Shown: positions 1 to 9,067, counted from the stretch's first letter. The stretch is DNA of 64,000 nucleotides from Rhizobium bangladeshense (GCF_001662075.1 NZ_LYPL01000001.1:620001-684000); one strand, 5' to 3'. Notes: generated by a model from the letters alone, not told the origin. A program made the numbers and translations.

Positions 1-125
1 TCATCATGCAGCCGACCGGCGATCACCAAAATGTGCTGAAGATCAAACCGCCACTCTGCCTTAGCATCGAAAGCGCGGATTTCTTTGCCGACATGCTGGA
101 AAAGGTGCTCGACGAAGGCTGGTGA
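1..125 (+). CDS. Class III aminotransferase, C-terminal fragment (cut by window edge)
   Basis: An open frame enters from the left edge (first full codon at 3) and stops with TGA at 123-125. The 40 visible residues, with NVLKIKPPL followed by a helix ending in VLDEGW, look like the C-terminus of PLP-dependent class III aminotransferases, where a KIKPPL-like strand precedes the last helix. The active-site lysine and PLP site lie outside the window, so substrate and exact subfamily cannot be told. Confidence 0.6.
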   Translation, partial: IMQPTGDHQNVLKIKPPLCLSIESADFFADMLEKVLDEGW

Positions 126-648
126 ACCTAGCTCCTGCCGCCTTAACCAAATCGGTCATTTCGAGGCATTTCGATTTTTGCCGATGCGGCCCATTGCCGG
201 AATCAGCAAGGCTTCCTATCTCTGCTGCGGCGGTCGAAAGAGTTTCGATTCTGTCATCCGAATTTTACGAAGAGCTGATATGTTTCTTTCCGTAAGTTTT
301 GGGCAAGGCGGAATGATTTTTTTCGGATCGTCGATTTTTTGACACGTTTCGGAATATGTTTCTGACAGGCTCTCGGGTAATCTCTACCAAGTTAGTAGAT
401 TATAGAAGATAGCCATCGCCGGCCCCGGGCTCTTCCGGGACCACTCAAGCGCAACGCCAACGCAAGGAACGAGACATGATAGACATCGATATTCTCGCCG
501 ATCTCCTTGGGCGATCTGTGCTTGGCAATGACCGTCCGGGCGCCCTCTCCCGCCCGAACTGTCGAATGTGACGTTCGTCCTCCTTTCAACGGTACCAGAC
601 AAGTCAATTCGCCATGGCTGCGCATGTCGCGCGGCAGGAGTTCTATCG
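126..648. other. Intergenic stretch with no recognised gene
   Basis: This 523-base stretch holds only short, low-quality frames on both strands. It is locally AT-richer at about 290-420. A small inverted repeat (TCTAC/GTAGA) occurs near 387-403. I recognise no RNA gene, riboswitch or protein family here. The last part should carry the promoter of the small gene at 649. Confidence 0.5.
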
Positions 649-843
649 ATGAAGAAGCAAGTTATCGAATATGCCGGCGTTCCCGTCGGAATCGTCATTC
701 CCGACGAAGACCGGCTGAAGTTTATCGCCGTGAAATATCATGTCCACGACCTCGACGAGCAGCGGTTCGGTTCGCCCGACGAGGTGCGGCTGGCCATCCA
801 TGACCTGATGACCCGCCGTCATCCGAAGCCGGTTCATGCCTGA
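649..843 (+). CDS. Small hypothetical protein (64 aa)
   Basis: Not a family I can name. ATG at 649 is preceded by AGGAG at 636-640 with an 8-base gap, which decides this start over longer upstream frames. The product begins MKKQVIEYAGVPVGIVIPDE, and the pattern (small beta strands, then a charged helix with DEVRLAIHDLM) suggests a compact soluble alpha/beta protein. No signal peptide or membrane segment is visible. It is followed by a strong hairpin terminator, which supports a real single-gene transcript. Confidence 0.6.
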   Translation: MKKQVIEYAGVPVGIVIPDEDRLKFIAVKYHVHDLDEQRFGSPDEVRLAIHDLMTRRHPKPVHA

Positions 844-884
844 GGGCACGCGGCCGCTGCCGAGTTTGGCGGCTTTCCTGTTGT

Positions 885-915
885 GACCGGTCCTTAGGGG
901 CCGGTCTTGTTTTTT
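885..915 (+). terminator. Rho-independent terminator after the 64-aa gene
   Basis: A nine-base-pair stem (885-893 with 898-906, one G-T wobble) closed by a TTAG loop is followed by TTGTTTTTT at 907-915. It lies 41 bases after the stop of the small gene and before the P1 peptidase gene, so it separates two transcription units. Confidence 0.8.
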
Positions 916-965
916 GGGGACAATTGCAGTCCTATCGGCGGCCCTTCGTGCACAAGGATCCGCCC

Positions 966-1961
966 TTGCCTGAGCTTCTAAACCTGATCACCGATATTGA
1001 TGGCGTCGCCGTCGGCCATGCGACCGATCTCACTCTCGGCTCCGGCGTCACGGTCATCATCTTCGACGAGCCGGCCATCGCATCCGGCACGGTGCTCGGC
1101 GGCGCGCCAGGCGGGCGCGACACCGGCCTGCTCGACCCGTCGATGACCGTCAGCGCCGTCGATGCCTTCGTGCTTTCCGGCGGCTCGGCTTTCGGGCTGG
1201 ATGCCGCCGGCGGCGTGCAGTCCGGATTGCGCGAACTCGGCCGCGGCTTCGCGGTCGGGCCGGTGCGCATACCGATCGTGCCGCAGGCGATCCTGATGGA
1301 TCTGCTGAACGGCGGCGACAAGGATTGGGGGCTGCATTCGCCCTATCGCGACATGGGTTATGCCGCGGTGAAGGCTGCTACCCCGGGCGCCTTCCCGCTC
1401 GGCACGATAGGCGCCGGCACGGGGGCGACGACTGCCACCTTCAAGGGCGGGCTCGGCTCGGCCAGCGCCGTCAGCAGCGCCGACCATCGTGTCGCGGCAA
1501 TCGTCGCCGTCAATGCGCTCGGCTCGGCAACGATCGGCGACGGACCGCATTTCTGGGCGGCACCCTTCGAAAAAGACGCAGAATTCGGCGGGCTCGGCAT
1601 GCCTGCGATCGCCGATCACAGGATGCGGCTCAAGGGCATGAACGGGCCGGCGACGACGATCGGCGCGGTGGTGACCGACGCGCAGTTGACCAAGGCCGAG
1701 GCCTACCGGCTTTCGCTCGCCGGCCATGACGGTCTTGCCCGGGCGCTGCTGCCGGCGCACCTGCCGTTCGACGGCGACACCGTCTTTGCCGCGTCGACGG
1801 CCAGGCGTCGCCGCGACGACATGGCAAGCCTGATGGAGCTTTGCCATCTTGCCACCATCGTCATGGCACGGGCGATCGCCCGCGGCGTCTACGCCGCCAC
1901 CGCGCTGCCAGCCGAGGGCGCGCAAAAGGCCTGGCGCGACCGCTATCCCGACGGCCACTGA
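966..1961 (+). CDS. P1-family (S58, DmpA/NylC-like) peptidase or amidohydrolase
   Basis: Predicted self-processing N-terminal-nucleophile hydrolase of the DmpA/NylC type, which cleaves N-terminal residues from peptides, D-amino acid amides or similar amides. The frame is open from 924, but TTG at 966 has AAGGA at 954-958 seven bases before it and gives the usual N-terminus (ITDIDGVAVGHATD). Family signatures are the GGSAFGLDAAGGV loop and ATTIGAVVTD. By comparison with NylC the nucleophile should be Thr230 in the latter motif, with DGDTVFAAST near the C-terminus. The residue before the putative nucleophile is Ala where NylC has Asn. It stands 42 bases before a LysR gene and upstream of a peptide-type importer, which suggests peptide or amide use. 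Substrate unknown. Confidence 0.8.
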   Translation: MPELLNLITDIDGVAVGHATDLTLGSGVTVIIFDEPAIASGTVLGGAPGGRDTGLLDPSMTVSAVDAFVLSGGSAFGLDAAGGVQSGLRELGRGFAVGPVRIPIVPQAILMDLLNGGDKDWGLHSPYRDMGYAAVKAATPGAFPLGTIGAGTGATTATFKGGLGSASAVSSADHRVAAIVAVNALGSATIGDGPHFWAAPFEKDAEFGGLGMPAIADHRMRLKGMNGPATTIGAVVTDAQLTKAEAYRLSLAGHDGLARALLPAHLPFDGDTVFAASTARRRRDDMASLMELCHLATIVMARAIARGVYAATALPAEGAQKAWRDRYPDGH

Positions 1962-2003
1962 TTGAATGGGTCGTAATCCGGGTAGAGTGGCGGAGAGACG
2001 TGA

Positions 2004-2918
2004 ATGCAGATCCGAGCGCTGATGTATTTCGACGAACTGGTCAGGACCAATTCTATGCGCCAGGCGGCCGAGAACCTCAACGTCGCGCCGACGGCGATCA
2101 GCCGACAGATCGAGAATCTCGAACATCATTTCGGTGCGCCGCTCGTCGAACGCAGCGCCCGCGGCGTCAAGCTGACGGCCGCCGGCGAGCTGCTTGCTGC
2201 CCGCGCCGGCCGGACGCTGCGGGAACTCGATCACGTGCAGCAGTTGATCGAAGACCTGAAGGGCCTTCAGCGCGGCCGTGTCAGCATCTATGCCAACGGC
2301 GCGACCGTCGCCAATCTGCTAGCGCCGGCGCTGGCTGAATTCAGCCTGAAATATCCGCAGCTGCGCTTTAGCGTGATGATCACCAGCGCACGGCAGGCGA
2401 TCGATGCCGTCAACAGCGCCGAGGCGGATATCGCGGTGACCCTTTTTTCGCCGATTCTGTCCGGCACCAAAGTGCGGCTGCGCTCCGAGATCGCCTATGA
2501 TCTCATCGCCACGCCGCAGCATCCGGCGGCCGCGCATGCCGAAATCCCGCTAAGGACGCTCGCCGACTACGCGTTGGCACTGCCGGATCAATCCTTCGGC
2601 TTCCGCCAGGCCTTCGACACGCTGTTCGAGAAGGAGGGGCTGAGCCTCGATCCGGTCTTCGTCACCAGCTCGCTCGAAATGCTGAAGGAACTGGTGCTCA
2701 GCGGGGCCGCAGCCACGCTGTTGCCAGCACTTGCCGTCCGCCGTGAGGTCGAAGCGGGCCAGCTTCTGGCCATCCCGCTTTCCGGCAAGACCGGCATCCG
2801 CACCCATGTCGATCTCTGCGTCGCGCCCGACCGGCAGCTGTCTTTCGCCGCGACGAAGCTGCTCGACTTCATCGAGAGATTCATGCGCGAGCAAACGAAC
2901 CGCCGAGCCGAGCAATAG
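2004..2918 (+). CDS. LysR-family transcriptional regulator
   Basis: 304 residues, standard LysR length. Residues 1-60 form the winged helix-turn-helix (QAAENLNVAPTAISRQIENLE, then the FGAPLVERSARGVKLTAAG wing), and the rest is a periplasmic-binding-protein-like effector domain. A GGAG-containing ribosome site precedes ATG 2004. It is on the same strand as, and between, the P1 peptidase and the peptide-type ABC importer genes, so it probably controls one or both. It is not divergent from a target as many LysR genes are. The inducer cannot be told from sequence. Confidence 0.9.
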   Translation: MQIRALMYFDELVRTNSMRQAAENLNVAPTAISRQIENLEHHFGAPLVERSARGVKLTAAGELLAARAGRTLRELDHVQQLIEDLKGLQRGRVSIYANGATVANLLAPALAEFSLKYPQLRFSVMITSARQAIDAVNSAEADIAVTLFSPILSGTKVRLRSEIAYDLIATPQHPAAAHAEIPLRTLADYALALPDQSFGFRQAFDTLFEKEGLSLDPVFVTSSLEMLKELVLSGAAATLLPALAVRREVEAGQLLAIPLSGKTGIRTHVDLCVAPDRQLSFAATKLLDFIERFMREQTNRRAEQ

Positions 2919-3071
2919 CCTGAAGCTTCCGGCTTGCCTTGACGGCCAATTTGCTGTGTAGCTTTTTCAGCTACACTGAGCACACAAAATCGCCATTGTG
3001 TGTGCACAGGGACAGTGCCACTCTCTTCGCAAAAAGGGCCTCGCCATCTGAGCGTGGCCAGAAAAGGGAAC

Positions 3072-4604
3072 ATGATGATCGAGCTTTGCTTTGCGCCGTC
3101 AGCGCGTTTCGTCCAACGGCTTTCCCTTGGCGCTGCACTTTCGGCCGGTCTGATGATGACGGCGATGACGCCAGCAGAAGCGGCGAAAACCACCCTCAAC
3201 CTCGGCATGAGCGTCGAGCCGACCGGGCTCGACCCGACGATCGCAGCCCCCGTCGCAATAGGCCAGGTCACCTGGCAGAACGTGTTCGAGGGGCTGGTGA
3301 GGATCGACCAGGCCGGCAAGGTCCAGCCGCAGCTGGCCAAAAGCTGGGAGGTCTCGCCCGATGGCCTGACCTATACGTTCAAGCTGCAGACCGGCGTCAA
3401 ATTCCACGACGGCGAGGCCTTCGATGCCGCCAGCGCCAAGTTTTCGCTCGACCGCGCCCGCGGCGCGGATTCGGTCAATCCGCAGAAGCGCTTCTTCGCC
3501 TCGATCGCCTCAATCGAAACGCCCGATGCCGAAACGCTGGTGCTGCATCTCTCAGCGCCGACCGGCAGCCTGATCTATTGGCTCGGCTGGCCGGCCTCTG
3601 TCATGGTCGCGCCGAAGACGGCGGCCGACGACAAGGTGACGCCGATCGGCACCGGTCCCTTCAAATTCGCCGGTTGGGCGAAGGGCGACAAGGTCGAACT
3701 CGCCAGAAATGCCGACTACTGGAACAAGGATGCCGCCGCCAAGCTCGACAAGGTGACCTTCCGCTTCATCGCCGATCCACAGGCGCAGGCGGCCGCGCTG
3801 AAATCGGGCGATCTCGACGCCTTTCCGGAATTTGCCGCACCCGAGCTGATGAGTTCGTTCGACGGCGATGCCAGGCTCGTCACCAGGATCGGCAATACCG
3901 AGCTCAAGGTCGTCGCCGGCATGAACAATGCCAGGAAGCCGTTCGACGACAAGCGCGTGCGCCAGGCGCTGATGATGGCGATCGACCGCAAGACGGTGAT
4001 CGACGGGGCGTGGTCGGGCCTCGGCACGCCGATCGGCAGCCATTACACGCCGAACGACCCGGGCTATCAGGATATGACCGGCGTGCTGCCCTACGACGTC
4101 GAAAAGGCCAAGGCGCTGCTGGCCGAAGCCGGCTATCCCAACGGCTTCACATTCACGATCAAATCGCCGCAGATGGCTTATGCGCCGCGCAGCGCTCAGG
4201 TGATGCAGGCGATGTTTGCCGAGATCGGTGTGACGATGAATATCGAGCCGACGGAATTTCCGGCGAAATGGGTCCAGGACATCATGAAGGACCGCAATTT
4301 CGAGATGACGATCGTCGCACATGCCGAGCCGCTCGACATCGACATCTATGCCCGCGATCCCTATTATTTCAACTACAAGAACCCGGCCTTCAACGCGCTG
4401 ATGAAGAAGGTCCAGGAGACGACCGATCCCGCCGCGCAGAATGCGATCTATGCGCAAGCGCAGAAGATCCTCGCCGAGGACGTGCCGGCGCTCTACCTCT
4501 TCGTCATGCCGAAACTCGGAGTCTGGGACAAGAAGCTGAAAGGGCTGTGGGAGAACGAGCCGATCCCTTCCAACGTGCTGTCCGGGGTTTCCTGGGAGGA
4601 GTGA
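3072..4604 (+). CDS. Peptide/nickel-type ABC transporter substrate-binding protein (SBP family 5)
   Basis: About 510 residues. ATG 3072 (or the next codon) follows AAGGGA; the frame upstream to 3000 is ignored because it lacks a ribosome site. A signal peptide ends near AEAAKTT. The mature protein has the family-5 hallmarks: EPTGLDPTI at the N-terminus, QPQLAKSWEVSPDGLTYTFKL, then FHDGEAFDAASAKFSLDRA. It should bind an oligopeptide, amide or similar solute in the periplasm and deliver it to the two permeases downstream. A 347-base gap containing a palindromic repeat separates it from them. Confidence 0.92.
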   Translation: MMIELCFAPSARFVQRLSLGAALSAGLMMTAMTPAEAAKTTLNLGMSVEPTGLDPTIAAPVAIGQVTWQNVFEGLVRIDQAGKVQPQLAKSWEVSPDGLTYTFKLQTGVKFHDGEAFDAASAKFSLDRARGADSVNPQKRFFASIASIETPDAETLVLHLSAPTGSLIYWLGWPASVMVAPKTAADDKVTPIGTGPFKFAGWAKGDKVELARNADYWNKDAAAKLDKVTFRFIADPQAQAAALKSGDLDAFPEFAAPELMSSFDGDARLVTRIGNTELKVVAGMNNARKPFDDKRVRQALMMAIDRKTVIDGAWSGLGTPIGSHYTPNDPGYQDMTGVLPYDVEKAKALLAEAGYPNGFTFTIKSPQMAYAPRSAQVMQAMFAEIGVTMNIEPTEFPAKWVQDIMKDRNFEMTIVAHAEPLDIDIYARDPYYFNYKNPAFNALMKKVQETTDPAAQNAIYAQAQKILAEDVPALYLFVMPKLGVWDKKLKGLWENEPIPSNVLSGVSWEE

Positions 4605-4951
4605 GCTGCGGGCCGGTGGGGACGCGAAAAGAGGATGGCCTTGGACAGATCCGAGATGTATTTGGCCGATATGACGCGCAGCCCTTTCCCTGGCTCGCCA
4701 ACTCCGTTCAGCCATGGTTTGATTTCGCTGGGTGGCACCCCTGGCGTCAGCGCGTTGGATGGCTCCCGCCACCCACCCCGCACTCCGTCATGCTCGGCCT
4801 TGAGCCGAGCATCCACACGGCATCCACCAGCAGCCGCGACATGGATCCTCGGCTCAAGGCCGAGGAAGACGGAGAGTGGGGTTGAGCTTCTCGCCAAACC
4901 CAACGCCAGCCCATGGGAGAGCAGCCGTGCCACCTCGGCAGCGTGGCCCAC
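4605..4951. other. Gap between binding-protein and permease genes
   Basis: No gene seen in these 347 bases. The stretch contains two inverted palindromic repeat units (4785-4816 and 4841-4872, listed separately) and probably the ribosome site of the permease, which is weak. The repeat inside an ABC operon may lower expression of the membrane genes relative to the binding protein; that is an inference. Confidence 0.6.
4785..4872. repeat. Pair of inverted palindromic repeat units, Rhizobium intergenic type
   Basis: Unit 1 (4785-4816) contains CTCGGCCTTGAGCCGAG; unit 2 (4841-4872) contains CTCGGCTCAAGGCCGAG. The reverse complement of unit 2 matches unit 1 closely over 32 bases, so the pair forms a large imperfect hairpin, and each unit is itself a small palindrome. 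Similar GC-rich palindromes flanked by CCGTC/GACGG are dispersed in rhizobial genomes; naming the exact family needs a genome search. Confidence 0.7.
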
Positions 4952-5899
4952 ATGATCACCCTCCTCGCCCGCCGCTTCGCCGGCCTTGTCATCACGCTTC
5001 TCATCGTCTCGCTGCTGATCTTCACCGTCATGGATCTCCTGCCCGGCGATCCCGCCTCGATCATGCTCGGCACCTCTGCAAGCCCGGAGACCTTAGCGGC
5101 GCTGCGCCATGATCTCGGGCTCGACCAGCCGCTCATCCTGCGTTACGGGCAATGGCTGGCGGGGGTATTGTCAGGCGATCTCGGGCAATCCTACACCTAT
5201 GGTGTTCCTGTCGCGGGATTGATCGTCGAGCGGCTGGCGGTGACGCTGCCGCTGGCGTTGATGGCGATCGCACTTTCGGTGGCGATCGCCCTGCCGCTCG
5301 GGGTGCTGGCCGCCTCGCGCCGCGGCCGTGCCTTCGATATCGTCGCAGCGCTGTTTGCACAGATCAGCATCGCAATGCCCGCTTTCTGGGTGGCGCTGCT
5401 GCTGGTCATCCTGTTTTCGACGATGCTCAGACTGATGCCGGCCGGCGGTTTCCCGGGCTGGGGCGCCGGTCTTCTGCCGGCATTGCAGGCGCTTGCTCTG
5501 CCGGCTGTTGCGCTGGCAATGCCGCAGGCGGGCGTGTTGACGCGGGTGGCGCGTTCGGCCGTGATCGAGACCATGCATGAGGATTTTGCCCGCACCGCGG
5601 TGGCCAAAGGGCTTTCGCGCAGCGCCGTGTTGTGGCGGCACGTCGTGCCGAACGCGCTGATCCCGATCCTCACCATGATCGGGCTGCAGTTCACCTTTCT
5701 CGTCGCCGGCGCGGTGCTGGTGGAAAACGTCTTCAACCTGCCCGGCCTCGGGCGCCTTGCCCTGCAGGCGCTTTCCCAGCGCGACATCATCGTCATGCAG
5801 GATGTCGTGCTGTTCTTCGCCGCCCTCGTCATCGTGGTGAATTTCATCGTCGATCTCTCCTATCTGGCGATCGATCCCAGGATGAGAAAGACGGCCTGA
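4952..5899 (+). CDS. ABC transporter permease (DppB/OppB type)
   Basis: About 315 residues from ATG 4952; the earlier ATG at 4913 adds a polar extension before the first membrane helix and is less likely. Starts ITLLARRFAGLVITLLIVS and has LLPGDPASIML soon after, the usual signature of the DppB-like first permease. Five or six hydrophobic segments and the EAA loop (ARTAVAKGLSRSAVLWRHV, about residues 210-230) are visible. It pairs with the permease starting three bases after its stop and with the family-5 binding protein upstream. Confidence 0.92.
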   Translation: MITLLARRFAGLVITLLIVSLLIFTVMDLLPGDPASIMLGTSASPETLAALRHDLGLDQPLILRYGQWLAGVLSGDLGQSYTYGVPVAGLIVERLAVTLPLALMAIALSVAIALPLGVLAASRRGRAFDIVAALFAQISIAMPAFWVALLLVILFSTMLRLMPAGGFPGWGAGLLPALQALALPAVALAMPQAGVLTRVARSAVIETMHEDFARTAVAKGLSRSAVLWRHVVPNALIPILTMIGLQFTFLVAGAVLVENVFNLPGLGRLALQALSQRDIIVMQDVVLFFAALVIVVNFIVDLSYLAIDPRMRKTA

Positions 5900-5902
5900 C
5901 AG

Positions 5903-6766
5903 ATGGCACCAATCACATCCACGGGCATCATCCACCGCCGTCCGGCCTCTAGACTTAGCCGGCGAAGGAACCTGATTTCTGGTGCTGTCATCGTCGGTCT
6001 GCTGGTCGCCGTTGCGCTGCTGTCTCTCGTTTGGACGCCGCTGCCGCCTGAAAAGATGCAGATCGTCCACAAACTGCAGCCGCCGCTTGCCTTCGGCCTG
6101 CTCGGCACCGACCAGTTCGGTCGCGACGTGCTGTCGATGCTGATGGCGGGATGCTGGAATTCGCTGTCGATCGCCATCAGCGCCGTAGCGATCGGCGGGA
6201 CGCTCGGTTCGATCGCCGGCGTTTCGGCGGCAGCGATCCGCGGCCCGTTCGAAGCGCTGCTGATGCGCATCTGCGATGTCATCTTTGCCTTGCCGCCGAT
6301 CCTGTCGGCGATGGTGCTCGGCGCCTTTCTCGGGCCGGGCCGGTTCACCGCGATCGCCGCGATCGCCGTCTTCATGATCCCGGTCTTTGCCAGGGTGACG
6401 CTTGCGACCTCGCTGCAGGCCTGGAGCCGGGATTATGTGACGGCGGCGCGCGCGATCGGCAATACGCGCCTGACCATTTCACTGCGCCATGTGCTGCCGA
6501 ATATCATCAGCCAGATCATCGTTCATGGGGCGATCCAGCTCGGGCTGGCGATCCTGACCGAAGCCGGTCTCAGCTTTCTTGGACTCGGCATGGCGCCGCC
6601 GGCGCCGACGTGGGGCCGGATGCTCGCCGATGCGCAAACCTATCTGGCGCTGGCCCCCTGGCTGGCGGTCCTGCCGGGCCTTGCCATCGCGCTGACCGTC
6701 CTCGGCTTCAACATGCTCGGCGACGGCTTGCGCGATCTTCTCGATCCACGCGAGGCTAGGCGCTGA
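5903..6766 (+). CDS. ABC transporter permease (DppC/OppC type)
   Basis: 287 residues with an N-terminal helix, the GTDQFGRDVLSMLMAGCWNS motif found in DppC-type permeases, and an EAA loop (SRDYVTAARAIGNTRLTISLRHVLP, shown by its position near residue 175-200). Starts three bases after the previous permease stop and overlaps the amidase start by one base, so the three genes are translated from one message. Inner-membrane partner of the DppB-type subunit. No ATP-binding subunit gene follows. Confidence 0.92.
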   Translation: MAPITSTGIIHRRPASRLSRRRNLISGAVIVGLLVAVALLSLVWTPLPPEKMQIVHKLQPPLAFGLLGTDQFGRDVLSMLMAGCWNSLSIAISAVAIGGTLGSIAGVSAAAIRGPFEALLMRICDVIFALPPILSAMVLGAFLGPGRFTAIAAIAVFMIPVFARVTLATSLQAWSRDYVTAARAIGNTRLTISLRHVLPNIISQIIVHGAIQLGLAILTEAGLSFLGLGMAPPAPTWGRMLADAQTYLALAPWLAVLPGLAIALTVLGFNMLGDGLRDLLDPREARR

Positions 6767-8193
6767 TGTCCTCCCGAGACAAAAAGCCCAGGACCGAGGC
6801 CATGAACGACGCCAATCTGACCATCCGCGAACTCAGACGGCGCTTCGCCGATAAAAGCCTTTCGCCGCTCGAGTATTGGCTGACGCTCGAAGACCATATC
6901 GCCGCCTGGGAGCCGTCGATTTCAGCGCTCTACCTCTACGATCCGGAAGCGGCGCGTTCGCAGGCGAAAGCATCGACGGCGCGGTGGGCGAAGGGACGGC
7001 CGCTCGGCGCGCTCGACGGCATTCCGGTGACGCTGAAGGAATTGATCGCCACGAAGGGCCAGCCGGTACCGTTCGGCACCAAGGCGGTGGAGTTGAAACC
7101 GGCGGAGGCCGATGCCCCGGCAGCCGCGCGGCTGCGCGAGGATGGCGCAGTGATCTTCGCCAAGACTACCTGCCCCGATTACGGCATGCTTTCCTCCGGC
7201 CTTTCGAGCTTTCATCCTCTCAGCCGCAATCCCTGGAACATCACGCAAAATCCCGGCGGATCGAGCGCCGGGGCCGCCGGCGCGGCGGCGGCCGGCTACG
7301 GGCCGCTGCATATCGGCACGGATATCGGCGGCTCGGTGCGCCTGCCCGCCGGCTGGACCGGCATCTTCGGCTACAAGCCGAGCCATGGGCGCATCCCGGC
7401 CGATCCCTATTATGTCGGGCGCTGCCTCGGTCCGATGACGCGCAGGGTCGAGGATGCGGCCTTTTCCATGGCGACGCTGTCACGGCCGGACTGGCGCGAC
7501 GGCACCAGCCTGCCGCCGAACGATTTCAACTGGATGGATCTCGACATCGACATGTCAGGCATGAAGATCGGCCTGATGCTCGATGCCGGCTGCGGGCTTG
7601 CGGTGGATGACGAAATCGGGGGCGCGGTCGAAGCGGCGGCAAAAGGTTTCGAGAAGGCCGGCGCCACCATCATTTCCGTCCAACCGGTGCTGACGCGCGC
7701 CATGCTTGACGGGCTCGACAGTTTTTGGCGCGCCCGCCTCTGGAGCGATATAGCAGGCCTGGAGAAAGAGCGGCGCGACAGTATCCTGCCCTACATAGGC
7801 GATTGGGCGAAGGCCGGCGCCGATGTCAGCGGCGTCGATGCGGTCAGAGGCTTTAACCAGACGATCGAAATGCGCAGGAGCTGCGGACAGCTGTTCACAA
7901 TGATCGACGCGCTGCTCTCGCCGACCAACCCGATCATTTCCTATCCGGCCGAATGGGCATCGCCGACCAACGATCCGGCAAGGCCGTTCGAACACATCGC
8001 CTTCACCGTGCCATGGAACATGTCGGAACAGCCGGCCGCCTCGATCAATTGCGGCTTCTCCCGGTCGGGCATGCCGATCGGGCTGCAGATCGTCGGACCA
8101 CGCTTCGACGACATGCGGGTCCTCAGGCTGTCGAGAGCCTTCGAAGACTGGACGGGCGGCGTGAGCGCCTGGCCGCAGCCACCAGTCACTTGA
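6766..8193 (+). CDS. Amidase signature-family amidohydrolase
   Basis: 475 residues from ATG 6766, which overlaps the permease stop by one base; ATG 6802 also has a fair ribosome site and would shorten it by 12. The Ser-cisSer-Lys triad of the family is visible: Lys91 in VTLKE, cis-Ser166 in PGGSSAG, nucleophile Ser190 in DIGGSVR (numbering from 6766). Cytoplasmic, no signal peptide. Its place as last gene of a peptide-type importer operon suggests it hydrolyses an amide bond in the imported solute. The 3' end overlaps the convergent NlpC/P60 gene by 8 bases. Confidence 0.9.
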   Translation: MSSRDKKPRTEAMNDANLTIRELRRRFADKSLSPLEYWLTLEDHIAAWEPSISALYLYDPEAARSQAKASTARWAKGRPLGALDGIPVTLKELIATKGQPVPFGTKAVELKPAEADAPAAARLREDGAVIFAKTTCPDYGMLSSGLSSFHPLSRNPWNITQNPGGSSAGAAGAAAAGYGPLHIGTDIGGSVRLPAGWTGIFGYKPSHGRIPADPYYVGRCLGPMTRRVEDAAFSMATLSRPDWRDGTSLPPNDFNWMDLDIDMSGMKIGLMLDAGCGLAVDDEIGGAVEAAAKGFEKAGATIISVQPVLTRAMLDGLDSFWRARLWSDIAGLEKERRDSILPYIGDWAKAGADVSGVDAVRGFNQTIEMRRSCGQLFTMIDALLSPTNPIISYPAEWASPTNDPARPFEHIAFTVPWNMSEQPAASINCGFSRSGMPIGLQIVGPRFDDMRVLRLSRAFEDWTGGVSAWPQPPVT

Positions 8194-9043
8194 ATGGGCG
8201 GCGATAACCGGTCGGCTGTTGGTAGAGCGAGCCGATGCGCTCGACGGCGGCCTCGAAATTCTCGCGCGCCACCGTCATGCTGCGACCATTGGCATGAAGG
8301 ATGGTCTGCGGATCCTCGAAAATCGCCACATGGCCCTTCCAGAACACCAGGTCACCGCGACGGATTTCAGTACGATCGATCGCTTCGCCGAGGCCGGCTG
8401 CCTGCATGTCGGTATCACGCGGCGCCTGTCGGCCGGTCATCAGCATCGCAAGCTGGACGAGGCCGGAGCAATCGATGCCGAGACCGGAGCGCCCGCCCCA
8501 GAGATAGGGGGTCTCCAGGAACCGGGAGGCGATCTCGACATAATCGGCACCGTCGCAAGCGCCGATCGGCTGGACGTGCCGGGCGAAGATCGCGGTTCCA
8601 TCCTCGAGCACGACATAATGATTGCCCCGCACTTCCGCCTCGCCGGCGACGTGAATGCGGCTTCCCATCGAAAGCGTCGTCAGGTGCGGCTTGCGCAGTT
8701 CGGGCTCCGGGTAGAGGAAGGTGCGCGCCACGGTGACGATATGGGTCGGTGCCGGGTCAATTTGCGAGAGCGCGTCTGCGGTTAGATAACCGACATAATC
8801 GTCCGAAGCGGCTTTCACCCAGCACCAGCCGTCGGCGCGATCGAAAACCGTCACCTGCTCGCCAAGGAGCAGCTCCGTATCGATGCCGCGCGCAAGCGCC
8901 GGCTCGGGGCGCAAGGCAATGACGGGAACGGCGACGCGCGCCGGGGCGCCTTCCACGAAGCGCGACGCCTCCACCTTGCCTTCGAGTTCTGCTTCCGCGA
9001 GATCGGGCCTATAGGCATGCAGGCGGCGGTCGAACATCGTCAT
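8186..9043 (-). CDS. NlpC/P60-family cell-wall endopeptidase with SH3-like domains
   Basis: 285 residues. Start set at 9043 (MTMFDRR), the ATG about eight bases after AAAGG; ATG 9049 is also possible. The N-terminal half has two bacterial SH3-like segments (LLGEQVTVFDRADGWCWVKA; TLSMGSRIHVAGEA). The C-terminal NlpC/P60 domain shows Cys192 in DCSGL, His238 in GHVAIF and a further His in LHANG, the expected catalytic set. Family members cut the gamma-D-Glu to diamino acid bond of peptidoglycan peptides. No obvious signal peptide, so it may act on imported or recycled muropeptides in the cytoplasm. It lies 24 bases after a MarR-like gene. Confidence 0.88.
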   Translation of the reverse strand: MTMFDRRLHAYRPDLAEAELEGKVEASRFVEGAPARVAVPVIALRPEPALARGIDTELLLGEQVTVFDRADGWCWVKAASDDYVGYLTADALSQIDPAPTHIVTVARTFLYPEPELRKPHLTTLSMGSRIHVAGEAEVRGNHYVVLEDGTAIFARHVQPIGACDGADYVEIASRFLETPYLWGGRSGLGIDCSGLVQLAMLMTGRQAPRDTDMQAAGLGEAIDRTEIRRGDLVFWKGHVAIFEDPQTILHANGRSMTVARENFEAAVERIGSLYQQPTGYRRPFK

Positions 9044-9067
9044 TCCCATTCCTTTCAGATCGCCCGT

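Noticed and set aside
978..2234. A 418-codon minus-strand frame
   Set aside because: It is antisense to the P1 peptidase and the start of the LysR gene, with no ribosome site or domain.
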